The position numbers were made by a program, and so were the translations under genes. Of a stretch of 64,000 bases of DNA, positions 42,201-51,074 are shown piece by piece. Origin of the DNA: JAZKID01 sp963714065 (GTDB lineage Bacteria > Pseudomonadota > Alphaproteobacteria > Rhizobiales > UBA4765); NCBI GenBank assembly GCA_963714065.1, contig OY970226.1:1116001-1180000 (forward strand), read 5' to 3'. Below the pieces are notes generated by a model that saw nothing but the letters and a program-made list of their open reading frames with translations, made no database searches and had not been told where the DNA came from. Within the stretch, counting starts at the first letter, position 1. Each line of letters starts with the position of its first letter.

Positions 42201-42298
42201 GCCCGGCTTTTTCCGTTTCTGGCCCCGATAATCTTCCGCCGCCATTCCCCAGACCGCCAATTTCGACTACAAGAACCGGAAAAGGTGTTTCTGATTCG

Positions 42299-42880
42299 AT
42301 GTTGCGGCGGCTGTACGACTGGATCGTTTCCCATGCCCACCACCCCAAGGCCGTATGGGTGCTGGCTGCCATTTCCTTTGCCGAAAGCTCGGTCTTTCCC
42401 ATTCCGCCGCTGCCGCTTCTGATCCCCATGGGTCTCGCCGACCCGAAGCGCTCCTGGTATTATGCCAATGTCTGCGCCATCAGCTCGGCGCTCGGCGCTA
42501 TTGTGGGTTATGCCATCGGCTATATGCTGTGGGAAAGCATCGGCAGCTGGATCATCGAAATTTACGGGCTGCACGATCAGGCCGCCACGCTGCGCACGCA
42601 GGCCAATCATTACTGGTTCTGGATCCTGGTCACGAAGGGCCTGACGCCCATTCCTTTCAAGCTCGTCACCATCATGTCGGGCCTACTGGAATATAATTTC
42701 GGCCTGTTCCTTCTGGGCGCGCTGATCTCTCGCTTCACATTTTTCTATATCTTCGCCATCGCGCTTCGCTTTTACGGCGACCAGATTCGGATTTTCATGG
42801 AGCGGCATCTTGTCATCGCCGCCTTCATCCTGTTGTTTTTCCTAGTGGGAGGCTTCTTCCTGGCGCCTTATCTCGTATGA
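42299..42880 (+). CDS. YqaA/DedA-superfamily membrane protein
   Basis: 193-residue inner-membrane protein with about four helices. The family core is visible: FAESSVFPIPPLPLLIPMG, the SALGAIVGYAIGYMLWESIG helix, and VTKGLTPIPFKLVTIMSG with the re-entrant Pro motif. Members are linked to lipid scrambling and membrane homeostasis; the exact substrate is not known for this subfamily. It overlaps dsbB by ATGA, suggesting co-translation. Confidence 0.88.
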   Translation: MLRRLYDWIVSHAHHPKAVWVLAAISFAESSVFPIPPLPLLIPMGLADPKRSWYYANVCAISSALGAIVGYAIGYMLWESIGSWIIEIYGLHDQAATLRTQANHYWFWILVTKGLTPIPFKLVTIMSGLLEYNFGLFLLGALISRFTFFYIFAIALRFYGDQIRIFMERHLVIAAFILLFFLVGGFFLAPYLV

Positions 42881-43419
42881 CCAATATAAAATCCAAAACC
42901 ATCGGCTTTGCCGCAAGTCTGACTGCGGCTTTTCTAACGGCGGGCCTGCTGGCGGCGCTGCTTGCGCAATTGTGGTTCAAGATCGCGCCCTGCCCGCTCT
43001 GCCTGCAGCAGCGCTGGCCTTATTTTGCCGGCATTCCGCTGGCTTTGGGAATTGCCTATCTCGCACGGCGGCGCTTTCCCGTGAACCTCGTGAAATGCCT
43101 GCAAATTTCGCTGCTTGCGATGCTCGCCTTAAGCCTGTTTCTCGGCATCCAGCATTCCGGCGTGGAATGGGGCTTATGGGCAGCGCCGGCAAGCTGCGCC
43201 GCGGCCGGCGGGGAGATCGGCAGTGCGAAAGAATTACGCTATCTGATGAATACCTATCACTTCGTCTCGTGCGAGCGGGCGCAAAAACTGTTCGGCGTGC
43301 TGTCTTTTGCGAATTTGAACGCGCTGTTGTCGCTGTTTCTTCTTGCCCTGAACGCGGCCGTGCTTTTGGGCTATGATCAAAATCTTCGGACAAGACGGCG
43401 CTCCAAACCGTCAAAATGA
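42877..43419 (+). CDS. dsbB: Disulfide bond formation protein DsbB
   Basis: Four-helix membrane protein of 180 residues that re-oxidises DsbA and passes electrons to quinone. First cysteine pair Cys39/Cys42 in PCPLCLQQRWPYF and second pair Cys107 and Cys132 on the second periplasmic loop. No dsbA gene is in the window. Coupled to the YqaA-like gene through a four-base overlap. C-terminal tail is basic (RTRRRSKPSK), consistent with a cytoplasmic end. Confidence 0.92.
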   Translation: MTNIKSKTIGFAASLTAAFLTAGLLAALLAQLWFKIAPCPLCLQQRWPYFAGIPLALGIAYLARRRFPVNLVKCLQISLLAMLALSLFLGIQHSGVEWGLWAAPASCAAAGGEIGSAKELRYLMNTYHFVSCERAQKLFGVLSFANLNALLSLFLLALNAAVLLGYDQNLRTRRRSKPSK

Positions 43420-43549
43420 TATAAACTGTCATTTACAACCCCACGTTGTTTTTGCGCGCATGCAAATATCACGAGTTCGAAATTGTTTCATTCGTTGATA
43501 TGCCAATGGCATCGGAATAAAATTTTTTAATAATTTTTTAAAGGAGATA

Positions 43550-43981
43550 ATGATGAATAACTCGGTTACATGCGCTGATAAAAAAGCCAATAATTCCTTT
43601 AATCCAGAACAGCTAGCAAAAAGCTTTGATGCTATTTTGAAAAAAATGCTACCTGATAAATCGGCCCGGCTTTATGATTATAATGGGCAATACGTTCTTT
43701 GCGTAGAAAAGAGAGATTATTATCTGGTGAATGGATTAAAGAGTGCTCATCCGACAATCAAGAAAATAACAAAGAACAATCTGGAAGGATGGAATATTGG
43801 CGATAAAGTCATTCGAGACGATGGTTCACTAGATGCTTATGGAATGGCGAGCGGCAGTTATACCGTCGGCATGGCTCCGCACATAGCAATTGGCTGTATG
43901 ATTTATACGACAGATCAAAACGGAAATTGGTTTTATTATGTAAGCGGCGGCGGTGGTGGCCGCATGAAACGGGAAAATTAA
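43550..43981 (+). CDS. Orphan AT-rich small protein
   Basis: 143 residues (or 142 from the next ATG), preceded by an AAGGAG site. Soluble, no signal peptide. The N-terminal region is polar (NNSVTCADKKANNSFN), then a helix LAKSFDAILKKMLPDK, then strands around RLYDYNGQYVLCVEKRDYYL. The C-terminus ends GGGGGRMKREN. Codon usage and composition are clearly AT-richer than dsbB and the HNH gene, matching the orphan genes near the HPr gene. Likely acquired. No family recognised. Confidence 0.65.
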   Translation: MMNNSVTCADKKANNSFNPEQLAKSFDAILKKMLPDKSARLYDYNGQYVLCVEKRDYYLVNGLKSAHPTIKKITKNNLEGWNIGDKVIRDDGSLDAYGMASGSYTVGMAPHIAIGCMIYTTDQNGNWFYYVSGGGGGRMKREN

Positions 43982-43998
43982 AGCTTTTCTCGCAAGCT

Positions 43999-44556
43999 CT
44001 ACGGCTCCAGCACCGTGTCCCAATACAGGTAATCCAGCCAGCTATCGTGCAGATAGTTCGGCGGAAATAACCGTCCGTTATTGTGCAGATCGTGCACGGT
44101 CGGCCGGAACGGTGCCTGCCTGGGCCAGAGTTTCGCTTCATGCGGCAACAGGCTGCCTTTCCTGAGATTGCAGGGCGAGCAGGCGGCAACCACATTTTCC
44201 CATTCGGTCAAGCCACCGCGCGAGCGCGGCACGAGATGATCGAAGGTCAGCTCGGAGCGGTCGCCGCAATATTGGCAGGAAAATCTGTCCCGCAAGAAAA
44301 CGTTGAAGCGCGTAAAAGCCGGAAAACGGCTCGGTTTCACATAGGTTTTCAAGGACAGCACCGAAGGCAGGCGCATCTCAAAGCTCGGGCTGCGCACCAC
44401 GCGGTCGTAATGGGCGATGATGTTGACGCGCTCGAGACAAACGGCCTTGATGGCATCTTGCCAGGACCATAACGACAAGGGATAATAAGACAGGGGGCGG
44501 TAGTCCGCGTTCAGGACAAGGGCAGGACAGGCATCCGGATGTATGGCCGCCGTCAC
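43999..44556 (-). CDS. HNH endonuclease domain protein
   Basis: 185-residue protein with an N-terminal region LNADYRPLSYYPLSLWSWQDA typical of a widespread alphaproteobacterial HNH family, and a C-terminal nuclease: zinc pair CQYCGD, HNH core LTFDHLVPRSRGG, then NVVAACSPCNLRKG with the second cysteine pair. The family is common outside mobile elements and its role is uncertain, with DNA repair or modified-DNA cleavage both proposed. It converges on the AT-rich orphan gene, 17 bases apart. Confidence 0.85.
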   Translation of the reverse strand: MTAAIHPDACPALVLNADYRPLSYYPLSLWSWQDAIKAVCLERVNIIAHYDRVVRSPSFEMRLPSVLSLKTYVKPSRFPAFTRFNVFLRDRFSCQYCGDRSELTFDHLVPRSRGGLTEWENVVAACSPCNLRKGSLLPHEAKLWPRQAPFRPTVHDLHNNGRLFPPNYLHDSWLDYLYWDTVLEP

Positions 44557-44697
44557 GTTTTCTCAATCCTTCGGTTCATGACTTCGCTCCATCAGCATCA
44601 TGATCATGACCGTTTTGTGAAGATTCTGTCTCCACATTTATATTGTAACTTGGGGTTCCTAACAGTTTCTCACCAGGCCATAGTCAAATTGCAGTGA

Positions 44698-45390
44698 TCA
44701 GGCGGCTTTTTTGACGCCAGGCCTTTTTTCGGCAAGCTTTTTGGCCTTTTTCACTTGCGCATAATGCGCCCACAGAAGGCGCGCGGCAACCCCGCGCCAG
44801 GGCGCCCACTGGCGGGCATGGCCTTCAAGCTTGTCCGGATCGGGGCGTTTTTTCCAGCCGTAAGCCATGCGCACCGCTTCCTGAAGTGCCAGATCGCCCG
44901 GCGCGAAACCATCCGCATGGCCAAGCGCGAACATGATATAGATGTCCGAGGTCCATGGACCGATGCCGGAGACTTTTGTCAGCATGTCGCGGGCAAGTTC
45001 AGGATGCGCGGTATCGACTTTTTTGAAATCGAGTTCCCTGCTTTTCACGGCTTTAGCCAGCGCTTTCAGCGTACGGATTTTTGGGGCAGAGACGCCGCAG
45101 GCGCGGAAGCTGGTGCTGCGGGCTTTAAGAATTGTGTCAGGCGTGAGCTTCTTTAAACGCGCCACAAGCCGCTTCTCGATCGTATCGGCCGCGGCAACCG
45201 ATAATTGTTGTGCAAGTACAATGCTCACAAGGCTGGCAAAACCGCTTTTCCTGCGGCGCAAAGGCAGGGAAATGGTTTCCGCCAATTGAGCCAGAATGGG
45301 GCAGAGCTGGCTAAGATAGGCCGCGCCCTCCGCCAGATCGGCCTCGGTTTCGATGAAACGGATAACGGAATTTTGACCGGCCTGTGCCAC
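44698..45390 (-). CDS. DNA-3-methyladenine glycosylase, AlkA/HhH-GPD type
   Basis: Base-excision repair enzyme removing alkylated purines. 230 residues with helix-hairpin-helix motif KVSGIGPWTSDIYIMFALGH and catalytic Asp166 in GFAPGDLALQ. The QQLSVAAADTI helix is also family-like. No AlkA N-terminal domain and no Fe-S cysteines, so it is the short AlkA2-like form. Divergent from paaJ across 58 bases. The preceding 44557-44697 interval contains no gene that I can support. Confidence 0.88.
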   Translation of the reverse strand: MAQAGQNSVIRFIETEADLAEGAAYLSQLCPILAQLAETISLPLRRRKSGFASLVSIVLAQQLSVAAADTIEKRLVARLKKLTPDTILKARSTSFRACGVSAPKIRTLKALAKAVKSRELDFKKVDTAHPELARDMLTKVSGIGPWTSDIYIMFALGHADGFAPGDLALQEAVRMAYGWKKRPDPDKLEGHARQWAPWRGVAARLLWAHYAQVKKAKKLAEKRPGVKKAA

Positions 45391-45448
45391 GTTGTGTCTC
45401 TCCGTCTAACGCAGTATCACATTTACCGGGATTTTAAAGGGCAGGACG

Positions 45449-46651
45449 ATGGAAGCCTATATCGTCGATTATATCCGCACGCCTTTCGGCCGCTATGGCG
45501 GCGCACTTTCCGGCATTCGCCCGGACGATCTCGGCGCGCATGTGATCAAGGCGCTCATGCAGCGCAATTCCCAGCTAGGCCGCGAAGATATCGACGACGT
45601 GATTTTCGGCTGCGCCAACCAGGCAGGCGAAGACAACCGCAATGTCGCGCGCATGAGCGCGTTGCTGGCGGGCCTGTCTCCCATCGTGCCGGGCGTGACG
45701 ATCAACCGTCTTTGCGGTTCGGGGCTTGAGGCGATTGCGATTGCGGCGCGGCAGATCAAGGCCGGCGAGGCTGATGTGCTGATAGCAGGCGGCGTCGAGA
45801 GTATGACGCGCGCGCCGTTTGCCATGCCGAAGGCGGATGCGGCGTTCCCGCGCATGCAGGAAATTTATGACACCACCATCGGCTGGCGTTTCATCAATCC
45901 GCTGATGCAGGAAAAATACGGCACGCTTTCCATGCCTGAAACGGCGGAATGCGTGGCCGATGAATATGATATTTCGCGCGAGGATCAGGATAAATTCGCG
46001 CTGCGCTCTCAGCAACGCGCCGCCAAGGCGCAAAAGGCGGGGCGGTTCAAGCAGGAGATTATTTCCATTTCTGTCGCACAGAAAAAAGGCGAGACGCTGA
46101 TCATAGATAAAGACGAGCAGATGCGGCCCGATACCACGCTCGAAGGTTTGAAAAAACTGCCTACGCCTTTCAAGAAAAATGGCACGGTCACGGCAGGAAA
46201 TTCTTCCGGCATCAATGATGGCGCCGCCGCATTGCTGATCGCCTCAGGGGCCGCGGTAAAAAAGCTTAAACTGAAACCTGTCGCACGCGTGCTAGGCAGC
46301 GCGGTTGCGGGCGTGCCACCCCGCGTGATGGGCATCGGCCCAGCACCGGCTTCGTTGAAATTAATGGAGCGCTTGAATTTGAAAATTTCCGATTTCGACG
46401 TGATCGAACTCAACGAGGCTTTCGCGTCACAGGCGCTGGCCTGCTTGCGCTCGCTGAAGCTTGCCGACGATGCAGCACTTGTGAACCCGAATGGCGGCGC
46501 CATCGCGCTTGGCCATCCGCTTGGCGCCTCGGGCGCGCGGCTTGCGGGCACGGCAGCGCTGGAGCTTGGTTTAAACAAAAGCAACCGCGCGCTTGTGACA
46601 ATGTGCATCGGCGTCGGCCAGGGCATCGCGCTGGCGCTTGAACGGGTTTGA
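45449..46651 (+). CDS. paaJ: 3-oxoadipyl-CoA/3-oxo-5,6-dehydrosuberyl-CoA thiolase
   Basis: Thiolase of 400 residues. Nucleophilic Cys89 in NRLCGSGLEA, GHPLGASGARL histidine and C-terminal TMCIGVGQG cysteine are intact. PaaJ acts twice in phenylacetate degradation, releasing acetyl-CoA and then succinyl-CoA. Placement just upstream of paaABCDE supports this over a generic acetoacetyl-CoA thiolase; PcaF is the close alternative. Preceded by a GGGCAGGACG ribosome site. Confidence 0.93.
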   Translation: MEAYIVDYIRTPFGRYGGALSGIRPDDLGAHVIKALMQRNSQLGREDIDDVIFGCANQAGEDNRNVARMSALLAGLSPIVPGVTINRLCGSGLEAIAIAARQIKAGEADVLIAGGVESMTRAPFAMPKADAAFPRMQEIYDTTIGWRFINPLMQEKYGTLSMPETAECVADEYDISREDQDKFALRSQQRAAKAQKAGRFKQEIISISVAQKKGETLIIDKDEQMRPDTTLEGLKKLPTPFKKNGTVTAGNSSGINDGAAALLIASGAAVKKLKLKPVARVLGSAVAGVPPRVMGIGPAPASLKLMERLNLKISDFDVIELNEAFASQALACLRSLKLADDAALVNPNGGAIALGHPLGASGARLAGTAALELGLNKSNRALVTMCIGVGQGIALALERV

Positions 46652-46672
46652 GAACGGGCTTAGGTTCCGAAC

Positions 46673-47641
46673 ATGTACACGCAAGGCCTCAATACCGACG
46701 ATAAAACGAAATCCGACGATCCGCGCGAGGCTGCGTTCCAGGCGCGTATCGACCGCGACGAAAAGATCGAGCCGAATGACTGGATGCCGGAAGTCTATCG
46801 CAAAACACTGATCAGGCAGATGTCGCAGCACGCGCATTCGGAAATTATCGGCATGCAGCCGGAAGGCAGTTGGATCACACGCGCACCATCTCTGCGCCGC
46901 AAAGCAGCACTTCTCGCAAAAGTACAGGATGAAGGCGGGCACGGGCTTTACCTTTATGCCGCCACCGAAACCTTGGGCATTTCGCGCGAGGAAATGATCG
47001 AGCAATTGCTGAGTGGCCGCGCAAAATATTCTTCCATCTTCAACTATCCCACGCCAAGCTGGGCCGATATGGGAGCCATCGGCTGGCTGGTGGATGGCGC
47101 GGCGATCATGAACCAGATTCCGCTTTGCCGTTGTTCGTACGGCCCTTATGCGCGTGCGATGATCCGCATCTGCAAGGAAGAAAGTTTTCATCAACGGCAG
47201 GGTTACGAGATTATGCTCACCTTGTGTCGCGGCACAAAGGCGCAAAAAGACATGGCGCAGGACAGCTTAAATCGCTGGTGGTGGCCTTCATTGATGATGT
47301 TCGGCCCGCCGGATTCCGAATCTATCCATTCGAACGATGCGGTGCGCTGGCGCATCAAGCGCTTTACCAATGACGAATTGCGGCAAAAATTCATCGACGC
47401 CACCGTGCCGCAGGGCCATTTTCTTGGGCTGAAATTTCCGGACACGAAATTGAAATTCAACGAAAAAACACAGCATTGGGATTTCGGCGAGATCGACTGG
47501 GATGAATTCAAGCGCGTTATTTCGGGCAATGGTCCCTGCAATAAAGAACGCATGGAACAACGCCGCAAAGCGCATATCGAGGGTGCCTGGGTACGCGAAG
47601 CGGCGCTGGCCTATGCGGAAAAGAGAACGAGGGCCGCATGA
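46673..47641 (+). CDS. paaA: 1,2-phenylacetyl-CoA epoxidase, catalytic subunit A
   Basis: Di-iron monooxygenase alpha subunit that forms the 1,2-epoxide on phenylacetyl-CoA. 322 residues, with helices carrying the carboxylate/His ligands, for example QDEGGHGLYLYAATETLG and RICKEESFHQRQGYEI. Overlaps paaB by four bases (ATGA). First subunit gene of the paaABCDE run, 21 bases after paaJ. No paaK is in the window. Confidence 0.96.
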   Translation: MYTQGLNTDDKTKSDDPREAAFQARIDRDEKIEPNDWMPEVYRKTLIRQMSQHAHSEIIGMQPEGSWITRAPSLRRKAALLAKVQDEGGHGLYLYAATETLGISREEMIEQLLSGRAKYSSIFNYPTPSWADMGAIGWLVDGAAIMNQIPLCRCSYGPYARAMIRICKEESFHQRQGYEIMLTLCRGTKAQKDMAQDSLNRWWWPSLMMFGPPDSESIHSNDAVRWRIKRFTNDELRQKFIDATVPQGHFLGLKFPDTKLKFNEKTQHWDFGEIDWDEFKRVISGNGPCNKERMEQRRKAHIEGAWVREAALAYAEKRTRAA

Positions 47642-47925
47642 GCGAAAAGATTATGCCTCTCTGGGAAGTCTTTATTCGCGCACGCAACGGCTTGTCGCAT
47701 CAGCATTGCGGCTCTGTGCATGCGGCGGATGCGCAAATGGCCTTGCAGCACGCGCGCGATGTATATACGCGGCGCAATGAAGGTGTTTCTCTCTGGGTCG
47801 TGCGGTCTGAGCAGATTACCGCGTCCGACCCTGCCGAAAAAGACATGTTGTTCGAGCCCGCGAACGACAAGATCTATCGCCATCCAACATTTTACAAAGT
47901 GCCGGACGATGTGGGGCATATGTGA
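47638..47925 (+). CDS. paaB: 1,2-phenylacetyl-CoA epoxidase, subunit B
   Basis: Small 95-residue subunit required for a functional epoxidase complex. Characteristic sequence LWEVFIRARNGLSHQHCGSVHAADAQMALQHARDVYTRR. Ends at TGA that shares one base with the paaC ATG. Both junctions indicate tight coupling. Confidence 0.95.
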   Translation: MSEKIMPLWEVFIRARNGLSHQHCGSVHAADAQMALQHARDVYTRRNEGVSLWVVRSEQITASDPAEKDMLFEPANDKIYRHPTFYKVPDDVGHM

Positions 47926-48674
47926 TGGCTGCACTGCTTGATCACGTTCTCGCATTGGCCGACGATGCTCTCGTTCTTGGACATCGCACATCCGAATGGT
48001 GCCGTTTTGCGCCGACGCATGAAGAAGACCTGGCACTTGCCAATATCGGGCTCGACCTGATCGGCCAGGCGCGCCTGCTTTATACGCTGGCTGCCGATAT
48101 TGAAAATGAGAACCGCAGCGAGAACAGCTTCGCTTATCATCGCGATGCGAATGAATTCAAAAATCTCCTGATCAACGAATTACCGAATGGCGATTTCGCT
48201 TTCACCATGGCGCGCCTGTTTCTGGTTTCCGCTTTCATGCTGCATTACTGGCAGGCAGTGAAAAATTGCAAGGAACCTCGTCTGGCCGCAATCGCCATGC
48301 GGGCTGAAAAGGAAGTCGCCTATCATTTACGCCATGCAGGCGACTGGGTACTGCGTCTTGGCGATGGCACACCGGAAAGCCGCAGGCGCCTGCTGGCCGC
48401 GTTTGAAGCGCTGTGGCCATGGGTGCCGGAAATGTTCGCGAACGACAAAGCCGAGAAAGAGCTCGTAAAAAAAGAACTTGCGCCGGATCGCACTTCCTTG
48501 CGTGCACCATTCGATAAAACCGTTGCAACGATCCTGCGCGAAATAAATCTGGCGCGACCTACGCAAGTGCGTGCACAAACCGGCGGGCGCGAAGGAAGCC
48601 ATACCGAGCATCTTGCCGCCCTGCTTGCGGAAATGCAGGTGCTGGCGCGGCAATATCCCGAGGCTGCGTGGTGA
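47925..48674 (+). CDS. paaC: 1,2-phenylacetyl-CoA epoxidase, subunit C (structural)
   Basis: Inactive di-iron-like beta subunit, 249 residues, pairing with PaaA. Visible: LADDALVLGHRTSEWCRFAP, LEEDLALANIGLDLIGQARL-like stretch, and HLRHAGDWVLRLGDGTPESRRR. ATG 47925 overlaps the paaB stop; a GTG one codon earlier is possible. Its stop shares one base with the paaD ATG. Confidence 0.95.
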   Translation: MAALLDHVLALADDALVLGHRTSEWCRFAPTHEEDLALANIGLDLIGQARLLYTLAADIENENRSENSFAYHRDANEFKNLLINELPNGDFAFTMARLFLVSAFMLHYWQAVKNCKEPRLAAIAMRAEKEVAYHLRHAGDWVLRLGDGTPESRRRLLAAFEALWPWVPEMFANDKAEKELVKKELAPDRTSLRAPFDKTVATILREINLARPTQVRAQTGGREGSHTEHLAALLAEMQVLARQYPEAAW

Positions 48675-49138
48675 TGGCGCCTTCGGTCGACGAGCAGGCA
48701 CGGGCGCGCATGATTGCAAGCGCGGTGCCAGATCCGGAAATTCCTGTGCTCACCATCGACGATCTTGGCATCTTGCGCGACGTTCGCTCCGAAAACGGAT
48801 GCGTGGAAATCTCGATCATTCCTACCTATTCCGGTTGCCCGGCCATGGATGTGATCGCGCAAGATATCGAAGCGGCGCTGCGCAAGGAAGGCTTCAGGAA
48901 GATCGAAATCAAAACGCTTTTATCTCCGGCCTGGAGCACGGATTTAATGACGGAGGCAGGAAAAGAAAAGCTGAAACAATTCGGTATTGCGCCGCCCGAA
49001 TATGGCGAGCAACCCATATGCCCACGCTGCAATTCAGCCGATGTGGAAAAAATTTCCCAATTCGGCTCTACCGCCTGCAAGGCGCTGTGGCGTTGCAAGA
49101 GCTGCCTTGAGCCTTTCGATTATTTCAAATGCCTATAG
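48674..49138 (+). CDS. paaD: PaaD, SUF-like maturation factor for the epoxidase
   Basis: 154 residues. N-terminal DUF59/MIP18-type domain (AVPDPEIPVLTIDDLGILRDV, YSGCPAMDVIAQDI) and a C-terminal zinc-ribbon-like part, CPRCNSADVEKISQFG then CKALWRCKSCLEPFDYF. Thought to help assemble the Fe-S cluster of PaaE. Overlaps paaE by ten bases. Confidence 0.94.
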   Translation: MAPSVDEQARARMIASAVPDPEIPVLTIDDLGILRDVRSENGCVEISIIPTYSGCPAMDVIAQDIEAALRKEGFRKIEIKTLLSPAWSTDLMTEAGKEKLKQFGIAPPEYGEQPICPRCNSADVEKISQFGSTACKALWRCKSCLEPFDYFKCL

Positions 49139-50214
49139 AGCAGGAACGTTTTCACAAGCTCGCCGTCAAAGACATTCGCCGCGAGACGGCGGATGCCGTG
49201 TCTATCGCCTTCGATGTGCCGCCTGAGCTGAAAAACGCGTTTCAATACCTGCATGGGCAATATCTCACCGTTGAAATCGAAGTGGATAATGAGCGGCTGC
49301 GTCGCGCCTATTCCATTGTCTCGGGGCTCGACGATTTTGAACTGCGCATCGGTGTCAAGAAAACAAATGGCGGCCTTGTTTCTGGCTATATCAACGACAA
49401 TATTAAAATAGGCGATATCATCGATGTGTTGCCGCCTTTAGGACGCTTTACCGTACCGCTCGATCCGAAAGCTGCGCATAATCATCTTTTTGTTGCGGCA
49501 GGCGCGGGCATCACACCCATTCTTTCTATTTTGCGCACGGTGCTGGCGCGCGAGCCGAAAAGCCAGGCACTTCTGATTTACGGCAACCGCCGCCAGAACG
49601 ACATCATGTTTTTAGAGCAAATCGAGGAGATGAAAAATCTTTATCTCGCGCGCCTCTCGATTTTCCATATCCTGTCGCGCGAGCGGGGCGATATCGAATT
49701 GCTGAATGGCCGCATCGATATTGAACGCATCGATCAGATTTTACGGCATAATATGCCTGCCGCAATCATCGATCATGCCTTCCTGTGCGGGCCCGGCACG
49801 CTGCTTGACGATGCGCAGGAAGGCTTGCAGAAACTTGGCGTTGCCGGAGATAAAATTCATCGCGAAATCTTTACACCGGGCGAAGGCAGGCATGGCGCGC
49901 CTGTCATTGTAGGCACGGGAAATGCAAATACGGGCGACACGCAGGTCGAACTCGTCCTCGACGGGCGGCGACATTTTTTCAGCATGGAGCAGCAGGAAAC
50001 GATTATAGATGCGGCGCGGCGTTCTGGAATAAACGCGCCATTTTCCTGCAAGGGCGGCATGTGCTGCACATGCCGTGCGCGCATCGTAGAAGGCGCCGTT
50101 GAAATGGATACCAATTATTCTCTGGAGCCGTGGGAGCTTGAAGCGGGTTTCGCGCTCACCTGCCAGTCGCACCCGAAAACCGCGAAGCTCGTTGTCGATT
50201 ACGACGCACGGTAA
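49129..50214 (+). CDS. paaE: 1,2-phenylacetyl-CoA epoxidase, reductase subunit E
   Basis: NADPH-dependent flavin and Fe-S reductase feeding electrons to PaaAC. 361 residues: FAD domain with RRAYSIVSG, NAD domain with GAGITPILSILRTVL, and a C-terminal plant-type 2Fe-2S domain with CKGGMCCTC (Cys307, 312, 315). Its TAA abuts the paaG TAA on the other strand with no gap. Confidence 0.95.
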   Translation: MPIEQERFHKLAVKDIRRETADAVSIAFDVPPELKNAFQYLHGQYLTVEIEVDNERLRRAYSIVSGLDDFELRIGVKKTNGGLVSGYINDNIKIGDIIDVLPPLGRFTVPLDPKAAHNHLFVAAGAGITPILSILRTVLAREPKSQALLIYGNRRQNDIMFLEQIEEMKNLYLARLSIFHILSRERGDIELLNGRIDIERIDQILRHNMPAAIIDHAFLCGPGTLLDDAQEGLQKLGVAGDKIHREIFTPGEGRHGAPVIVGTGNANTGDTQVELVLDGRRHFFSMEQQETIIDAARRSGINAPFSCKGGMCCTCRARIVEGAVEMDTNYSLEPWELEAGFALTCQSHPKTAKLVVDYDAR

Positions 50215-51003
50215 TTAACTTCGTTCCAAAAACTTCGGCACGCGCTTTTCGAAAAAAGCTTTCACGCCTTCCGCGTAATCCGCCGTTGCGCCAAGCTTTG
50301 CCTGCACATCGCATTCGAGCTGCAATTGCGAGGCAAGATCGTTTTGCTCGGCGGCATCGAGCATGGCGCGCATTTTAACCAAAGGCGATGTGGGGACAGC
50401 CGCCAGTTGCATAGCGATTTTTTGTGCGGCAGGCATCAATTCGGTATCGTCGCACACTCTATATATAAGCCCGATACGCTCGGCCTCCTCGGCGCTCACC
50501 GTTTCGGAAAGAGCGGCAAGCGCAAAGGCTTTGCCGCGCCCCGCCAGCCGCGGCAGCGCCCAGGTACCCCCCGAATCCGGAATAAGCCCGATCCTGGAAA
50601 AGGACTGGATGAATTTTGCCGAACGTACGGCAAGCACAATATCGCAGGCAAAGGCGATATTCGCGCCAGCTCCCGCGGCAACACCATTCACCGCGGCAAT
50701 GCAGGGAAAAGGCAGTGTGCGAAGTTGCAGAATGAGCGGATTATAAAAATCGCCGATGGTTTTGGAGAGATCGAATTTCCCGGCATCGGCCGTGCGGTCG
50801 GCAAGATCCTGCCCGGCGCAAAAGCCGCGGCCCGAACCGGTTAAAATCAGCGCGCGTATCTCTTTATTGGCAATTGCCCGCTCCAGAGCTGCACGCAACT
50901 GGCCATGCATCATCTCGTTGAAGGAATTGAGCTTGTCGGGCCGGCTCAGCGTAATCGTCGCAATTGCGCCGTCTTCCTTGTAAAGAACGCTGTCTTCAGC
51001 CAT
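50215..51003 (-). CDS. paaG: 2-(1,2-epoxy-1,2-dihydrophenyl)acetyl-CoA isomerase
   Basis: Crotonase-fold isomerase turning the ring epoxide into the oxepin and also acting later in beta-oxidation. 262 residues; oxyanion loop GRGFCAGQDLADR, and Asp143 in SRIGLIPDSGGTWALPRLAG, a PaaG signature. Encoded on the opposite strand to the other paa genes and tail-to-tail with paaE, so it needs its own promoter, divergent from paaN across 71 bases. Confidence 0.92.
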   Translation of the reverse strand: MAEDSVLYKEDGAIATITLSRPDKLNSFNEMMHGQLRAALERAIANKEIRALILTGSGRGFCAGQDLADRTADAGKFDLSKTIGDFYNPLILQLRTLPFPCIAAVNGVAAGAGANIAFACDIVLAVRSAKFIQSFSRIGLIPDSGGTWALPRLAGRGKAFALAALSETVSAEEAERIGLIYRVCDDTELMPAAQKIAMQLAAVPTSPLVKMRAMLDAAEQNDLASQLQLECDVQAKLGATADYAEGVKAFFEKRVPKFLERS

Positions 51004-51074
51004 TTGCTTGCCTCCGCGCTGCCGATCAATTACGTAGATAAGCCTTAAAGCCGTGACGACGGCAAGGGGGTATC

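Noticed and set aside
41829..42260. Minus-strand gene of 143 codons
   Set aside because: Overlaps the plus-strand frame I favour, has an unlikely Arg/Trp/Cys-rich composition, and lacks a ribosome site.
44557..44697. Small gene or RNA between the HNH and AlkA-type genes
   Set aside because: Only a 12-base TCATGATCATGA palindrome is seen; no ribosome site with an open frame and no terminator hairpin.
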